Assembly (NCBI GenBank): GCA_049840515.1 | Contig: JASGKW010000003.1 | Span: 62,001-126,000, forward strand | Direction: 5' to 3' | Length of the DNA: 64,000 nt | Origin: Muricomes sp049840515 | Lineage (GTDB): Bacteria; Bacillota; Clostridia; Lachnospirales; Lachnospiraceae | Made by a program: the position numbers and the translations under genes | The notes under the pieces: model-generated | The model's database searches: none | Seen by the model: the letters and a program-made list of their open reading frames with translations, nothing else | Told to the model about the DNA's origin: nothing | Part shown: piece by piece, positions 35,738 through 44,425 of the stretch | How positions within the stretch are numbered: position 1 is the first letter of the stretch | Layout of the letters: each line of letters starts with the position of its first letter

Positions 35738-37505
35738 ATTTTTCCTCCAACGTCTCCATTTCATGTTTTGCAATGCGGTAATACTCTTTTGCATAACGGT
35801 ACTGACGCAAAGAATATTCTCCAAACTCCACTCCAAGATTTCTCTTATATTCACACCAGTTGCTCCATAACATGCCACACGCTGCCATATAACAATAAAT
35901 CTTAACTTGTGTCTTTCTATCACATTTACCACCAAAATAAATTTGTATCAGCCTGTCAACCTGAGCCCGATCATATAATGAATAAATACAAAACATTGCC
36001 ACATCAACATGTGGGTCCTGCATTCCTGCATACTCCCAATCTGTTAATTGCAACTGTTCATTTCCTGATTCATCTTTGTAAAAAAGGAAATTATCAGGGA
36101 CAGCATCTATATGAGTTAATACTTGCTTGCCCACATTTTCTGTTATAAATTTTTTAAGAGACAGAACATTTTGCTTAGTAGTTTTATAGTCCTTATATAC
36201 AGAGCATTTCCCGTTCCACAATGACTCATAAAACTCAATTTGTCCAAAAATATCGACTTTGTGGTCCACATAAAGTTCGGAATTATGAAATTCCTTTAAT
36301 TTCTTCATACATTTCTTTAAATCTGAGACATCGTCCGGGTCACAGGAACGGACATTCTCTAAGTACTCAGTAATCTTATAGCCATTATAAGGATTAATAT
36401 AAACAGGATTATCACATATTTCCTTTCCATTGATAACACGATAAACTTCTGCTTCTTGCTTTCGATTAATAAGTAAATCTGTCCCCTCCCCAGGAATCCG
36501 CATAATGTATTTCTTACCTTCACAGCTAAATAAAAAGGATCTATTTGTCATACCTTTCTTCAATACATTGATATCTGTTACTTTATCTACAGTTACATCA
36601 AATTGCTCTGCAATTACTTTTATAGCATCAGATTCTAATTGATTTGAGTTACTGTCAAGTTCTCTGAGCTGTTCGTATGTATTAATTTCTACAACATCGG
36701 TGGAATGAACCACTCTCGCCAAAACAATCATACGGTCCTTCTGATACAACGCTTCTTCCCAAAAGGTTCCATCATATATGCTATCTTTACAAAGTTCAGA
36801 AATCCGTTCCTTAACAACCTCTGCCAGTTCCCCAACTAAGTAGCTAATACCTATCATACCATTCCCTCCCACTGAATCTGGGATGGACACAAGTTCCATT
36901 TTACGATTCACTCTAACAGAGCTGTCATTATCAACTAAATCACTGACCATATACCAGGAATAGAGCTCATGACAGCGAAACGGATTTTGATTACACCAGA
37001 TATCGCAGGGAATAACATATGTATTAGAAAGTTTATCTGCCACTAAGTTCATAGAATGTAAATTGTTTTTTACAGCATAGTCTGAATTTACAATCAGAGT
37101 GACACCATATTCATCGATAAGATATTCATACTGCTCTTTCATAAAACCAACAACTACATAAATCTCTTTAATACCAACTTCATGCAATTGATTAATCAAG
37201 CGCTCAACTAAGGGCTCGCCATTCACCTCAAGCAGCCCCTTGGAAGTTTCCATATTAATTGGTACCATCCGCATGCCAAATCCAGCTGCCAAAATAATCG
37301 CATTCTTGGGGGCCTTTCTTTTAAACTCCATTTCTGCTTTCGCTGTAAGACGAACCTCCTCATCTATATATCCGTTCTTCATCAACTCTTTTATAGAACG
37401 ATTCACAACGCCGAGTGAATGGCCACTGCTTTCTGATAAAATTCGTTGATTTATATGTGATTCTAAACGTATAGTGTTCAGAATATCATAATCCTGTTTG
37501 TTCAT
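35727..37505 (-). CDS. Winged-helix / LicC / LicA three-domain fusion protein
   Basis: From ATG 37505 (GGAGAG upstream) this 592-residue protein has three parts. Residues about 3-62 form a winged helix-turn-helix (DYDILNTIRLESHINQRIL, then SIKELMKNGYIDEE). Residues about 65-300 are a nucleotidyltransferase with AIILAAGFGMRMVP and TSKGLLEVNGEPLVE, like LicC. Residues about 310-592 are a choline-kinase-like domain with IMRIPGEGTD, VLTHIDAVPDNFLF and LTDWEYAGMQDPH. One chain could therefore phosphorylate choline, activate it with CTP and possibly bind DNA. It is the first gene of the lic run. Duplicate stand-alone LicC and LicA follow it. Confidence 0.85.
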   Translation of the reverse strand: MNKQDYDILNTIRLESHINQRILSESSGHSLGVVNRSIKELMKNGYIDEEVRLTAKAEMEFKRKAPKNAIILAAGFGMRMVPINMETSKGLLEVNGEPLVERLINQLHEVGIKEIYVVVGFMKEQYEYLIDEYGVTLIVNSDYAVKNNLHSMNLVADKLSNTYVIPCDIWCNQNPFRCHELYSWYMVSDLVDNDSSVRVNRKMELVSIPDSVGGNGMIGISYLVGELAEVVKERISELCKDSIYDGTFWEEALYQKDRMIVLARVVHSTDVVEINTYEQLRELDSNSNQLESDAIKVIAEQFDVTVDKVTDINVLKKGMTNRSFLFSCEGKKYIMRIPGEGTDLLINRKQEAEVYRVINGKEICDNPVYINPYNGYKITEYLENVRSCDPDDVSDLKKCMKKLKEFHNSELYVDHKVDIFGQIEFYESLWNGKCSVYKDYKTTKQNVLSLKKFITENVGKQVLTHIDAVPDNFLFYKDESGNEQLQLTDWEYAGMQDPHVDVAMFCIYSLYDRAQVDRLIQIYFGGKCDRKTQVKIYCYMAACGMLWSNWCEYKRNLGVEFGEYSLRQYRYAKEYYRIAKHEMETLEEKYEL

Positions 37506-37578
37506 GTACTCTCTCCTCTTATTTTTTCGTGAACATCCTGGCAAAAAAAATTATACATATGATACTATATAAAAGTTT

Positions 37579-37623
37579 AGCTGATAGTAAACAAAATGTC
37601 AAACGTTTTGTTTACTATCAGCT
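37579..37623 (-). terminator. Large hairpin (18-bp perfect stem) after the choline-binding protein gene
   Basis: AGCTGATAGTAAACAAAA (37579-37596) is fully complementary to 37606-37623 around a 9-nt loop. On the minus strand AAACTTTTATATAG follows, a weak T run. It lies 16 bp after the stop and probably ends or attenuates the transcript before the lic genes. Confidence 0.7.
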
Positions 37624-37638
37624 ACAAACTCATGTTAA

Positions 37639-40353
37639 TTATCTAAGAATGCCATTACTATCAAAGAAATATCTCTTGCCGTCAATTGTCTGCCAACCAG
37701 TCTTCATCTTTCCATCTCCAGCTCCGCCAAAGTAATACCAGTAGATGCCAATCAACTGCCAGCCTTCCTTCATTTTACCATCTCCAGTTCCTCCGAAGTA
37801 GTACCATTCACCGCTAATCAACTGCCAGCCTTCCCGCATTTTGCCATCTCCGGCTCCTCCAAAATAATACCAGGTATTGCCCATTTTCTGCCAGCCCTCT
37901 CGCATTTTTCCGTCATCGGCTCCGCCAAAGTAATACCATGTACTTCCAATTTTCTGCCAGCTTGTTCGCATCTTGCCATCTCCGGCTCCTCCAAAATAAT
38001 ACCATGCGTTACCAATCTTCTGCCAGTCTTCCCGCATTTTACCATCCCCGGCTTCTCCAAAGTAATACCATGTATCGCCGACTTTCTGCCAGCCTTCCCG
38101 CATCTTGCCATCTGCAGCAAAGTAGTACCAATAGCCATCGATAACTTTCCAACTGGTCATCATCCAGCCATCCTTATCGAAGTAATACCAACTGTTTCCA
38201 ATTTGTTTCCAATCTAATTTAGAAACAGTACCATCAGCATACTTATAACGCCATTTTCCACTTACATTCTCCCACGTACCAACTATATAGTTGCCATGTT
38301 TGGAAACAGTACCGCCAACAATATTCACACCCTTGGCTCCAACTCCATTATTTGCCACCTGGCCAGAGGAATTATATACACCAATATCCGGCTCTTTATT
38401 GCCATAACTTGTGTTATTTTCTATTGATATATTTGAAGCACTTGCTACAATTCCATGTTTGCCTGACTGAACAACTGTATTCCCCAGAATCCGGTTTGTT
38501 CCCTGAGTACTCCCAGTTATAGAGATTCCATGTTCCATTACATTAGAAACAGTATTCTTCTCTACTAATGCACTTGAAGCATTCACTGCTATTCCATTTC
38601 TTCCTGTATCGGTGACTTTATTATTCACAATGTCATTTATTCCTTGAACAGAATCGTAAATATGAATTCCATCTCTTTTTGTGTTAGAAATATCATTCTC
38701 CTGAATATTTGCTGTGCCGTTCTTAGTTCCCGAATAAAGGATACCATCCTTGCCCTCTCCATGCACATCACTTATTGTATTACTTAGAATATCAGCATTG
38801 TAATTTTGAACATTAATCCCCCAGGATTGTGTAGATTTAATCTTATTATTGGAAATCGTAATTTTCCCTTTACCATTTGCAATAATGCCTTGTTCACCAC
38901 AATCTTCTATCTCATTCATATCACTGATTGTAACAGTACCGCCATCCACTGAAATTCCATTTTTTGTCACATTCTTAATCACATTTTTCTTTATATTTGC
39001 ATGGCCATCCTTTATGCCGATTCCATTCACTCCAATGCCAGCTATGTTATTGTCTTGAATATTGGCTGACGCATCCTTTACATAAATTATGTTATTTAAT
39101 CTGGATGTTTTATCATTTATTCTGTCCGAAAATTTATTATTTGTAACATCTACAGATGAACCGGCATCGACAATATTAACAAAATTACCTGCTTTCCGAT
39201 TTGTAGATTCAAGTACCGCCTCATTATTATCAACTATTCCCGTCGAGCCATTCGTAACCTGTACGAATGAATTTGTTTTATATACCTTGTTTCCACTCAC
39301 AATAAAGTCCTTAAAACTAACTAACACAACAGCATTATTATCTATGCTATTAAATGTATTATTAAGAATCTTTACCCCAGCTGTTTTTGTCTCTGGGTGG
39401 TGATTTCCAACTCCACTGGGACAATTATTAAATGTAGAATTTTGAACTGTAACATTTTTGCAAGGAGTTTCATCAAATGGTTTAGCAAACCCTGATGCAT
39501 TCTCCTCCGCATAATCCAAATGAACCGCTTCCGGTGACATGTGATTTACATAGTCAACTCCTGATTTAGGTATGAAATCTTGGAACGTCACATTTGAAAT
39601 GCTGCTATCTGCAATAGCTGTAAAATCTATAAAATGATCACCACAGCAATTTTTTATTGTAGTATCTTTTATTTGAATGTTCCTGCCATGAAACATATAG
39701 ATTAAATTACTTGCCTCCAGACCATTCCCTTCTGCATCTCTCTGTGTTACATTACCATTCCAAACCCCACCTGAAATCGTGACATTGGTCAAGTCTTCAT
39801 AGCCTCCCTGTGGCTCACCTTTTGCTGACCCATATAGCATAATACTGTTATCATTCACACGTATTATTGTTGCCTCTTGGTCCAAAATCAACTCAGTATT
39901 AGAATAAATCACCAGTGGAATATCAAGATAATACTCACCTGCTGGTATAAATACCTTTATAGGTCCACTATTGTTGAGTGCCATTGACAAAACTTGATTA
40001 ATTGCCCTGGAATCAGGATTTTCATCAGAACCATTTGCCCCAAAATCAGTGACATTGTACTCATTATTATTTGTTATCCCCAAAACATCTGTTTCAGGCT
40101 GTACTTCAGTTGCACCCTTCGCTGCTGCCTGTTCTGTAATTTCAGTCGTTGGTGCCACTTGCTCCGCCAGTTCATCTGCTGATGTTACTTGTCCTATCGT
40201 TTCATCAACCAGTATTACAGGCTCCCTTTCTTGAATCTCTGATTCTGGCTTCCCTGCTGTTTCGGTTTCTGTGATCTCTGCTGCAAACGCAGTAGACGCC
40301 ACTGAACCAGACAGCAAAACAATAATTAAAATAAATGAAATAAGACGCTTCAT
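37639..40353 (-). CDS. Secreted beta-helix protein with C-terminal choline-binding repeats
   Basis: From ATG 40353 this is a 904-residue exported protein; the longer frame to 40467 crosses the promoter and is rejected. It has a signal peptide (residues 1-26, MKRLISFILIIVLLSGSVAS, cut near AFA-AE), a Glu/Thr-rich linker (about 27-95), and a right-handed parallel beta-helix of the pectate-lyase-3 type (about 100-690). The helix starts YNVTDFGANGSDE and has many GISVDGGTVTI- and NNTFNSIDNN-like rungs. Nine choline-binding/GW-type repeats follow (GWQKIG-WYYFGGAGDGKMR). The repeats should dock on phosphocholine-bearing surface polymer. The helix may bind or cleave polysaccharide; no catalytic residues could be assigned. 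Confidence 0.85.
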   Translation of the reverse strand: MKRLISFILIIVLLSGSVASTAFAAEITETETAGKPESEIQEREPVILVDETIGQVTSADELAEQVAPTTEITEQAAAKGATEVQPETDVLGITNNNEYNVTDFGANGSDENPDSRAINQVLSMALNNSGPIKVFIPAGEYYLDIPLVIYSNTELILDQEATIIRVNDNSIMLYGSAKGEPQGGYEDLTNVTISGGVWNGNVTQRDAEGNGLEASNLIYMFHGRNIQIKDTTIKNCCGDHFIDFTAIADSSISNVTFQDFIPKSGVDYVNHMSPEAVHLDYAEENASGFAKPFDETPCKNVTVQNSTFNNCPSGVGNHHPETKTAGVKILNNTFNSIDNNAVVLVSFKDFIVSGNKVYKTNSFVQVTNGSTGIVDNNEAVLESTNRKAGNFVNIVDAGSSVDVTNNKFSDRINDKTSRLNNIIYVKDASANIQDNNIAGIGVNGIGIKDGHANIKKNVIKNVTKNGISVDGGTVTISDMNEIEDCGEQGIIANGKGKITISNNKIKSTQSWGINVQNYNADILSNTISDVHGEGKDGILYSGTKNGTANIQENDISNTKRDGIHIYDSVQGINDIVNNKVTDTGRNGIAVNASSALVEKNTVSNVMEHGISITGSTQGTNRILGNTVVQSGKHGIVASASNISIENNTSYGNKEPDIGVYNSSGQVANNGVGAKGVNIVGGTVSKHGNYIVGTWENVSGKWRYKYADGTVSKLDWKQIGNSWYYFDKDGWMMTSWKVIDGYWYYFAADGKMREGWQKVGDTWYYFGEAGDGKMREDWQKIGNAWYYFGGAGDGKMRTSWQKIGSTWYYFGGADDGKMREGWQKMGNTWYYFGGAGDGKMREGWQLISGEWYYFGGTGDGKMKEGWQLIGIYWYYFGGAGDGKMKTGWQTIDGKRYFFDSNGILR
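37642..38223 (-). repeat. Tandem 66-bp coding repeats (choline-binding modules)
   Basis: Nine units of 20-22 codons end the protein. Six consecutive central units are exactly 22 codons and nearly identical, with the pattern (E/T)xWQxxG-x-WYYFGGAGDGKM(R/K). Trp and Tyr at fixed positions form the choline-binding cage in this family. High DNA identity makes copy-number change and assembly collapse likely. Confidence 0.85.
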
Positions 40354-40420
40354 AGATGATATTCCCCCCGCTCTTCTCATATGTACGGTATGACTTTTAT
40401 ATGATTTCATACACCTAATT

Positions 40421-40449
40421 ATTGTAAAACAGTCTGTAAAAAAAGGCAA
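40421..40449 (-). promoter_or_regulatory. Promoter of the choline-binding protein gene
   Basis: On the minus strand TTGCCT (40444-40449), 17 bp and TACAAT (40421-40426) form a sigma-A promoter between the sulfotransferase stop and the choline-binding protein start. This gene can thus be expressed apart from the capsule transcript. Confidence 0.7.
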
Positions 40450-40463
40450 GAAAATTACATGTT

Positions 40464-41480
40464 TCATTTTGCCGACTCAAAATCATATAAATATTCACCT
40501 AAATGTTCTTCAATATAAGAAATATCACGTTCATGCCCATAAACAGAAGACTTTAAATTAGTATTTCTAATCGAAATACTAGGATTGAATTTTGTCTTAG
40601 GATTTATATGTGCAGTCAACGGCAATCCTACAAAACCTAATAACTTCTTTACTGTGTCTTCATATCTATAAATCATATCTTCAAATTGTATTCGAAGAAC
40701 TTTTTCAGAATCATTATCAGATTTATGACCATACTTACGGGTGATTTGAAACCATTCTACAAACTCTTCAACCGAATCAACTGGGATAATTCCCCACTGC
40801 CAGATTGTTTTTTCTAAAATATATAAGTCCCTCGGATCTCTGTCCACCACAACTATTCTGACATCATTAAAATATCGTGTAAATCTCTCTGTGTTTGTTG
40901 GTGGCACCATCTGATCAACCATAATATAGGGCATGTTTTCTTTGTTTGCAAAAGAGAACAATCCATCTACATATTTACGGGTCGCCTCCAAAAATTCATC
41001 TTCTGATATAGCAGTATAGTAACCATATTCTCTATGCTGAAGTAGCGAAAACTTTTTTTCTGAATGTAAATTCTTGGTTATAATCCTTTTAAAAAGAGAA
41101 TAGGCCCTATCTATCAGACAAAACAATTTTCCTTTATCTATGCGATCCTTATTCCACCATGTATGTACTTTTAATTCTGTAATTTCTTCCACATATTTTT
41201 CTGTTAATTTCTCAAGCTGGTCACCAAAGATATCGTAAGTCCCATATCCCATACTTTTTAATGACTTTGTATATTTCAAAAAGGTCTTGATTGCATCACT
41301 TGTATTATGGCGGTGATTATTCTCCACAACATTGAATTCTAAATCTGATACTCCGTTAGGGTCCTGCAAAAATCTATACTCATATTCCCCTAAAGAATAA
41401 ATATCTTTGCACTCTGTAAGCAAATCAGTAACTGCACTGGAACCTGTGCCATAGTAACTTGCACATGTTATCACTCTCAT
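40464..41480 (-). CDS. Sulfotransferase family protein
   Basis: From ATG 41480 (AAGGAG upstream) this 338-residue protein resembles PAPS-dependent sulfotransferases: an N-terminal phosphosulfate loop ASYYGTGSSAVTDLL, a 3'-phosphate region IVVVDRDPRDLYI, and IQFEDMIYRYEDTVKKLLGF near the C-terminus. It would sulfate a capsule sugar in the cytosol before export. It begins inside the end of the acetyltransferase gene region (17 bp after its stop) and is the last gene of the capsule run before the separate promoter of the choline-binding protein. The true donor and acceptor are unknown. Confidence 0.75.
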   Translation of the reverse strand: MRVITCASYYGTGSSAVTDLLTECKDIYSLGEYEYRFLQDPNGVSDLEFNVVENNHRHNTSDAIKTFLKYTKSLKSMGYGTYDIFGDQLEKLTEKYVEEITELKVHTWWNKDRIDKGKLFCLIDRAYSLFKRIITKNLHSEKKFSLLQHREYGYYTAISEDEFLEATRKYVDGLFSFANKENMPYIMVDQMVPPTNTERFTRYFNDVRIVVVDRDPRDLYILEKTIWQWGIIPVDSVEEFVEWFQITRKYGHKSDNDSEKVLRIQFEDMIYRYEDTVKKLLGFVGLPLTAHINPKTKFNPSISIRNTNLKSSVYGHERDISYIEEHLGEYLYDFESAK

Positions 41481-41496
41481 AAGCTCTATCTCCTTC

Positions 41497-42192
41497 TTAA
41501 TCAAAACGACTTTTGAGCACCTTGGCGGGAAGCCCTCCTATAACAACATCAGACGGAAATTTTTTTGTAACAACTGCATTAGCCGCCACTACACATCCAT
41601 CTCCAATCTCTGCCCCATCTAAAAACACTGCTCCTGCACCAATCCAACAATTGTCGCCAATTATAATTCCACTGTGTGTAACTCCTTGCTCCCTAATCAA
41701 AATGTCTCGGGCATCATATTTATGGTTTTCAGAATGAAATCTTATAAATTGACCAGCCACAACATCATTCCCCACTACAATTCCGCCCGCCGCACCAAAA
41801 AAGCAGTCATTTCCAAATGTCGTCCGGTCTCCAATTAATACACCTTTTCCAATATGCTGTAACCCACCTGTGCATTCTATTCGTGTTCCCCTGCCAAGCA
41901 CAACTGAATCACCTAACGTAACGCCCTCTTCAGAAAGAGCATCAATGTACACATTGTCATGAATTTTTGTCTTTTCCCCTATCTTCAAGTAACGTTTCTC
42001 AAGAACTTTCACACGCCGTCCCACAAAAATGTTCTTTGCAATATGGGCCTCGCCTGCAGTAAATATTTTCCCCCGCAACATCATCCAGCCATATTTCCAG
42101 CATAATCGCAAGATATATTTTATTCCTATCCGCTCATCCAGTTGAAAGTTGTCTTTTCCTACTATTTTTAGCATTCTATCTACTACTCGCAT
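41497..42192 (-). CDS. Left-handed beta-helix (hexapeptide) O-acetyltransferase
   Basis: This 231-residue protein has many hexapeptide turns (VTLGDSVVLGRGTRI, IGKGVLIGDRTTFG, IIIGDNCWIGAGAVFLDG) and the catalytic-type His in FHSENHKYD, as in maltose/galactoside O-acetyltransferases and capsule acetyltransferases. It probably transfers acetyl from acetyl-CoA to a sugar of the repeat unit in the cytosol as a trimer. It is in line with the Gtf3-like gene upstream and the sulfotransferase downstream. Confidence 0.85.
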   Translation of the reverse strand: MRVVDRMLKIVGKDNFQLDERIGIKYILRLCWKYGWMMLRGKIFTAGEAHIAKNIFVGRRVKVLEKRYLKIGEKTKIHDNVYIDALSEEGVTLGDSVVLGRGTRIECTGGLQHIGKGVLIGDRTTFGNDCFFGAAGGIVVGNDVVAGQFIRFHSENHKYDARDILIREQGVTHSGIIIGDNCWIGAGAVFLDGAEIGDGCVVAANAVVTKKFPSDVVIGGLPAKVLKSRFD

Positions 42193-42253
42193 CCAATTAC
42201 CTTTCTCAAATTAAACAAACATAAAAATTTCATCTTGCTCCACATTCAGCCTT

Positions 42254-43330
42254 TTATAATTTTGCAGATTTTAATGCTTTCTCAAAATAATAACCACTTT
42301 TTAATTTTCTTGATAGAACCTTTGCATTCTCACATAACTCCTTGTATTGGTCAGCTGATATGCTCTGTATTTTTTCTTCAACTTCATACAAACTATCAAC
42401 ACATATCCCTACGCCTTCTTTTAAAACAAAATCTGCAATGGCAGCTTTACTCCAGACAATCACCGGCATACCCGCAGATAAGTACATAGAGGTTTTATGT
42501 GGGTTATTATATCTTAAATATTCTCCTGTATTTCCTGCACAGGTTTCCGGGGAACTGCCATCCCACACGAGACCAAAATCACCTTCCAGATGTGCAGCGA
42601 GTTCATCTGGTTTAAACGAACCATGATATATTATGTTTTCATTCTCATCACTATTATCAAAATTGTTTCCATACAAATGAAGCCTTAACGAAGTATTCAC
42701 CGTTGACCTGCTGTCTGATACAATTTCATATATATATCTGCTTTTTCCTTTCGCCAGATTCCCGGCAATAGCAATAGATGGAATCATACCTTTATCCGGC
42801 TGTGTACGATCACAATCGCTTAAATAATCAAAGATTTCAAGACATACTAATTGAGCTTCATCAAACCCCTGATTAACCAAATATTTTTTCATACTTTCAT
42901 TATGACAAATCACCTTATCAAATTTTTTGAGCAAAACATTATCAGCGAGCTTATTTGTCTCATAATTATCACTGAGAACACCCTCAATACCACGGCGTAA
43001 TGATTCTAAATCATGTATAACAGCAATAAATTTACAACTGCTCTTCTTCTGAATACGAGGAAGCATTTTTTCTGAAATACGATTCCCATATAATGGGTGT
43101 TGGTACAGCACTACATCACCTTTTTTCACAATCCGTCCAAGCTTCAGCCACCACGATGCTGTAGCGGCGAAACGCCATAGTTTTTGATATATCTTACTTT
43201 TATTCTCCGGAGGTACCGGGATTTCAAAACACTGCATTCCAAGCCTTTTACAGATTTCACTAATATCATCCGGGGCCTTGGCACCCGCCGTGTTTCTTTT
43301 CGCACGTTCATAATTAATGTAATAATCCAT
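42254..43330 (-). CDS. Gtf3/galactofuranosyltransferase-like glycosyltransferase
   Basis: This 358-residue cytosolic GT-B-type protein resembles Gtf3 and beta-1,6-galactofuranosyltransferases. Segments seen are GDVVLYQHPLYGNRI, FIAVIHDLESLRRG, LADNVLLKKFDKVICHNESM, a donor-site region FGLVWDGSSPETCAG and NPHKTSMYLSAGMPVIVW near residue 290. It should add a hexose or hexofuranose to the lipid-linked repeat unit. It lies between the epimerase and the acetyltransferase in one direction with short gaps. Confidence 0.8.
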   Translation of the reverse strand: MDYYINYERAKRNTAGAKAPDDISEICKRLGMQCFEIPVPPENKSKIYQKLWRFAATASWWLKLGRIVKKGDVVLYQHPLYGNRISEKMLPRIQKKSSCKFIAVIHDLESLRRGIEGVLSDNYETNKLADNVLLKKFDKVICHNESMKKYLVNQGFDEAQLVCLEIFDYLSDCDRTQPDKGMIPSIAIAGNLAKGKSRYIYEIVSDSRSTVNTSLRLHLYGNNFDNSDENENIIYHGSFKPDELAAHLEGDFGLVWDGSSPETCAGNTGEYLRYNNPHKTSMYLSAGMPVIVWSKAAIADFVLKEGVGICVDSLYEVEEKIQSISADQYKELCENAKVLSRKLKSGYYFEKALKSAKL

Positions 43331-43354
43331 TTGTTTACCTCTGCTCCTGTATAT

Positions 43355-44410
43355 TTACTTTTGTGCTTCTTTTATAATTTGAATCGTATGACTTGTTCCC
43401 TTTTCTGAATCAAACAGTCCCTTCCAACCCAAAGCCTGTAATTTCTCACTATTTAGGCTTGAGTTACTCATAGGGTTAAATGCCACCTTTTCTATTTCAT
43501 CTGGCAAGTCAAATTTCAGGTTTACATTACCATATCTCGCAAACAATTCAGCAATCTCACGGATGGACATAATAGACCTCGGATTTGATACATTATAGGC
43601 ATGACCTGTTTTCCCTCGAATAAGTGCTGTCAATATCGCCGTGGCACAATCCAGAACATAACAATAAGAACGAATCTGCGAGCCATCACTTTTCAGAATC
43701 AAATCCTTTCCCTCCACCACATCATATGCAAACATTGAGGAGACTCTGTTATCTAATTGGGTTGCAGTCGGTCCATATATATGTCCAGGACGAATAATGC
43801 TTACAGGAAGATTTTTCTCATAAGAATAGCAGGCACAGAGTGTTTCTGCTGCTTGCTTCCCTATAGGATAGGATGACCTTGGATTTAAGATATCTATAAC
43901 TCCATACACATCCTCTGCGAAAGGCTCAGCAGTATCTTTCTTTCCGTAAACCTCGCTGGATGATATAAACACTGTATTCGTTGCCTGCACTCGACTGGCA
44001 TATTCTAATAACTCCTGCATTCCCATGAAATTATTTAACATTGTATCAATCGGGTGTTGCTGAATTGCCTTTGGGTACGCATTGCTGGCTCCATGAATAA
44101 TAAAATCACTCACAAAATCAAACTGATTGTTCACACTGGCATCATACGGAATATAATGAAAATACTCTTTATTAAAATATTTAGAAAATCTTTTACTGAC
44201 TTTTTCCTCATTACGTCCTGCAGCATAAACTTGAATATTACTATCATAAGCCTCATTATAACGCAGCAATAAGTCACATAGTCCTGAGCATATAAGTCCT
44301 GTAGCTCCTGTAATAAAAACAGACTTTCCAACAAAATTGTTGAAAAGTTCAGTTTCTTTTATAGTTGCATCCAAATCTTCCATGTATGTTATACTCTTAT
44401 ACAGATTCAT
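43355..44410 (-). CDS. NAD-dependent epimerase/dehydratase (extended SDR)
   Basis: This 351-residue nucleotide-sugar SDR has the Rossmann motif ITGATGLICSGL, the catalytic SSSEVYGK and the YPIGKQAAE (YxxxK) pair, and a C-terminal SSLNSEKLQALGWK substrate end. In the glycine motif TGxxGxxG the third Gly is Cys (TGC for GGC), which is unusual and might weaken NAD binding or be a base error. It follows a TarI/IspD-like gene by 16 bp, so it may act on the same CDP- or NDP-linked product, for example in CDP-alditol or CDP-sugar synthesis. Confidence 0.82.
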   Translation of the reverse strand: MNLYKSITYMEDLDATIKETELFNNFVGKSVFITGATGLICSGLCDLLLRYNEAYDSNIQVYAAGRNEEKVSKRFSKYFNKEYFHYIPYDASVNNQFDFVSDFIIHGASNAYPKAIQQHPIDTMLNNFMGMQELLEYASRVQATNTVFISSSEVYGKKDTAEPFAEDVYGVIDILNPRSSYPIGKQAAETLCACYSYEKNLPVSIIRPGHIYGPTATQLDNRVSSMFAYDVVEGKDLILKSDGSQIRSYCYVLDCATAILTALIRGKTGHAYNVSNPRSIMSIREIAELFARYGNVNLKFDLPDEIEKVAFNPMSNSSLNSEKLQALGWKGLFDSEKGTSHTIQIIKEAQK

Positions 44411-44425
44411 AAATCTCTACCCCTA

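Noticed and set aside
34862..35935. Longer licC starting at 35935
   Set aside because: The extra 66 codons run through the 3' end of the fusion gene and have no ribosome site; the ATG at 35737 has GGAGG at the right distance.
37818..38138. 106-residue repeat-containing minus-strand frame inside the choline-binding region
   Set aside because: It is the same 66-bp DNA repeat read in another frame; the repeat stays open because of its regularity, not because it codes.
37640..38223. Regularly spaced repeats resembling a CRISPR array
   Set aside because: Units are contiguous, coding and in frame with no spacers; no cas genes are present.
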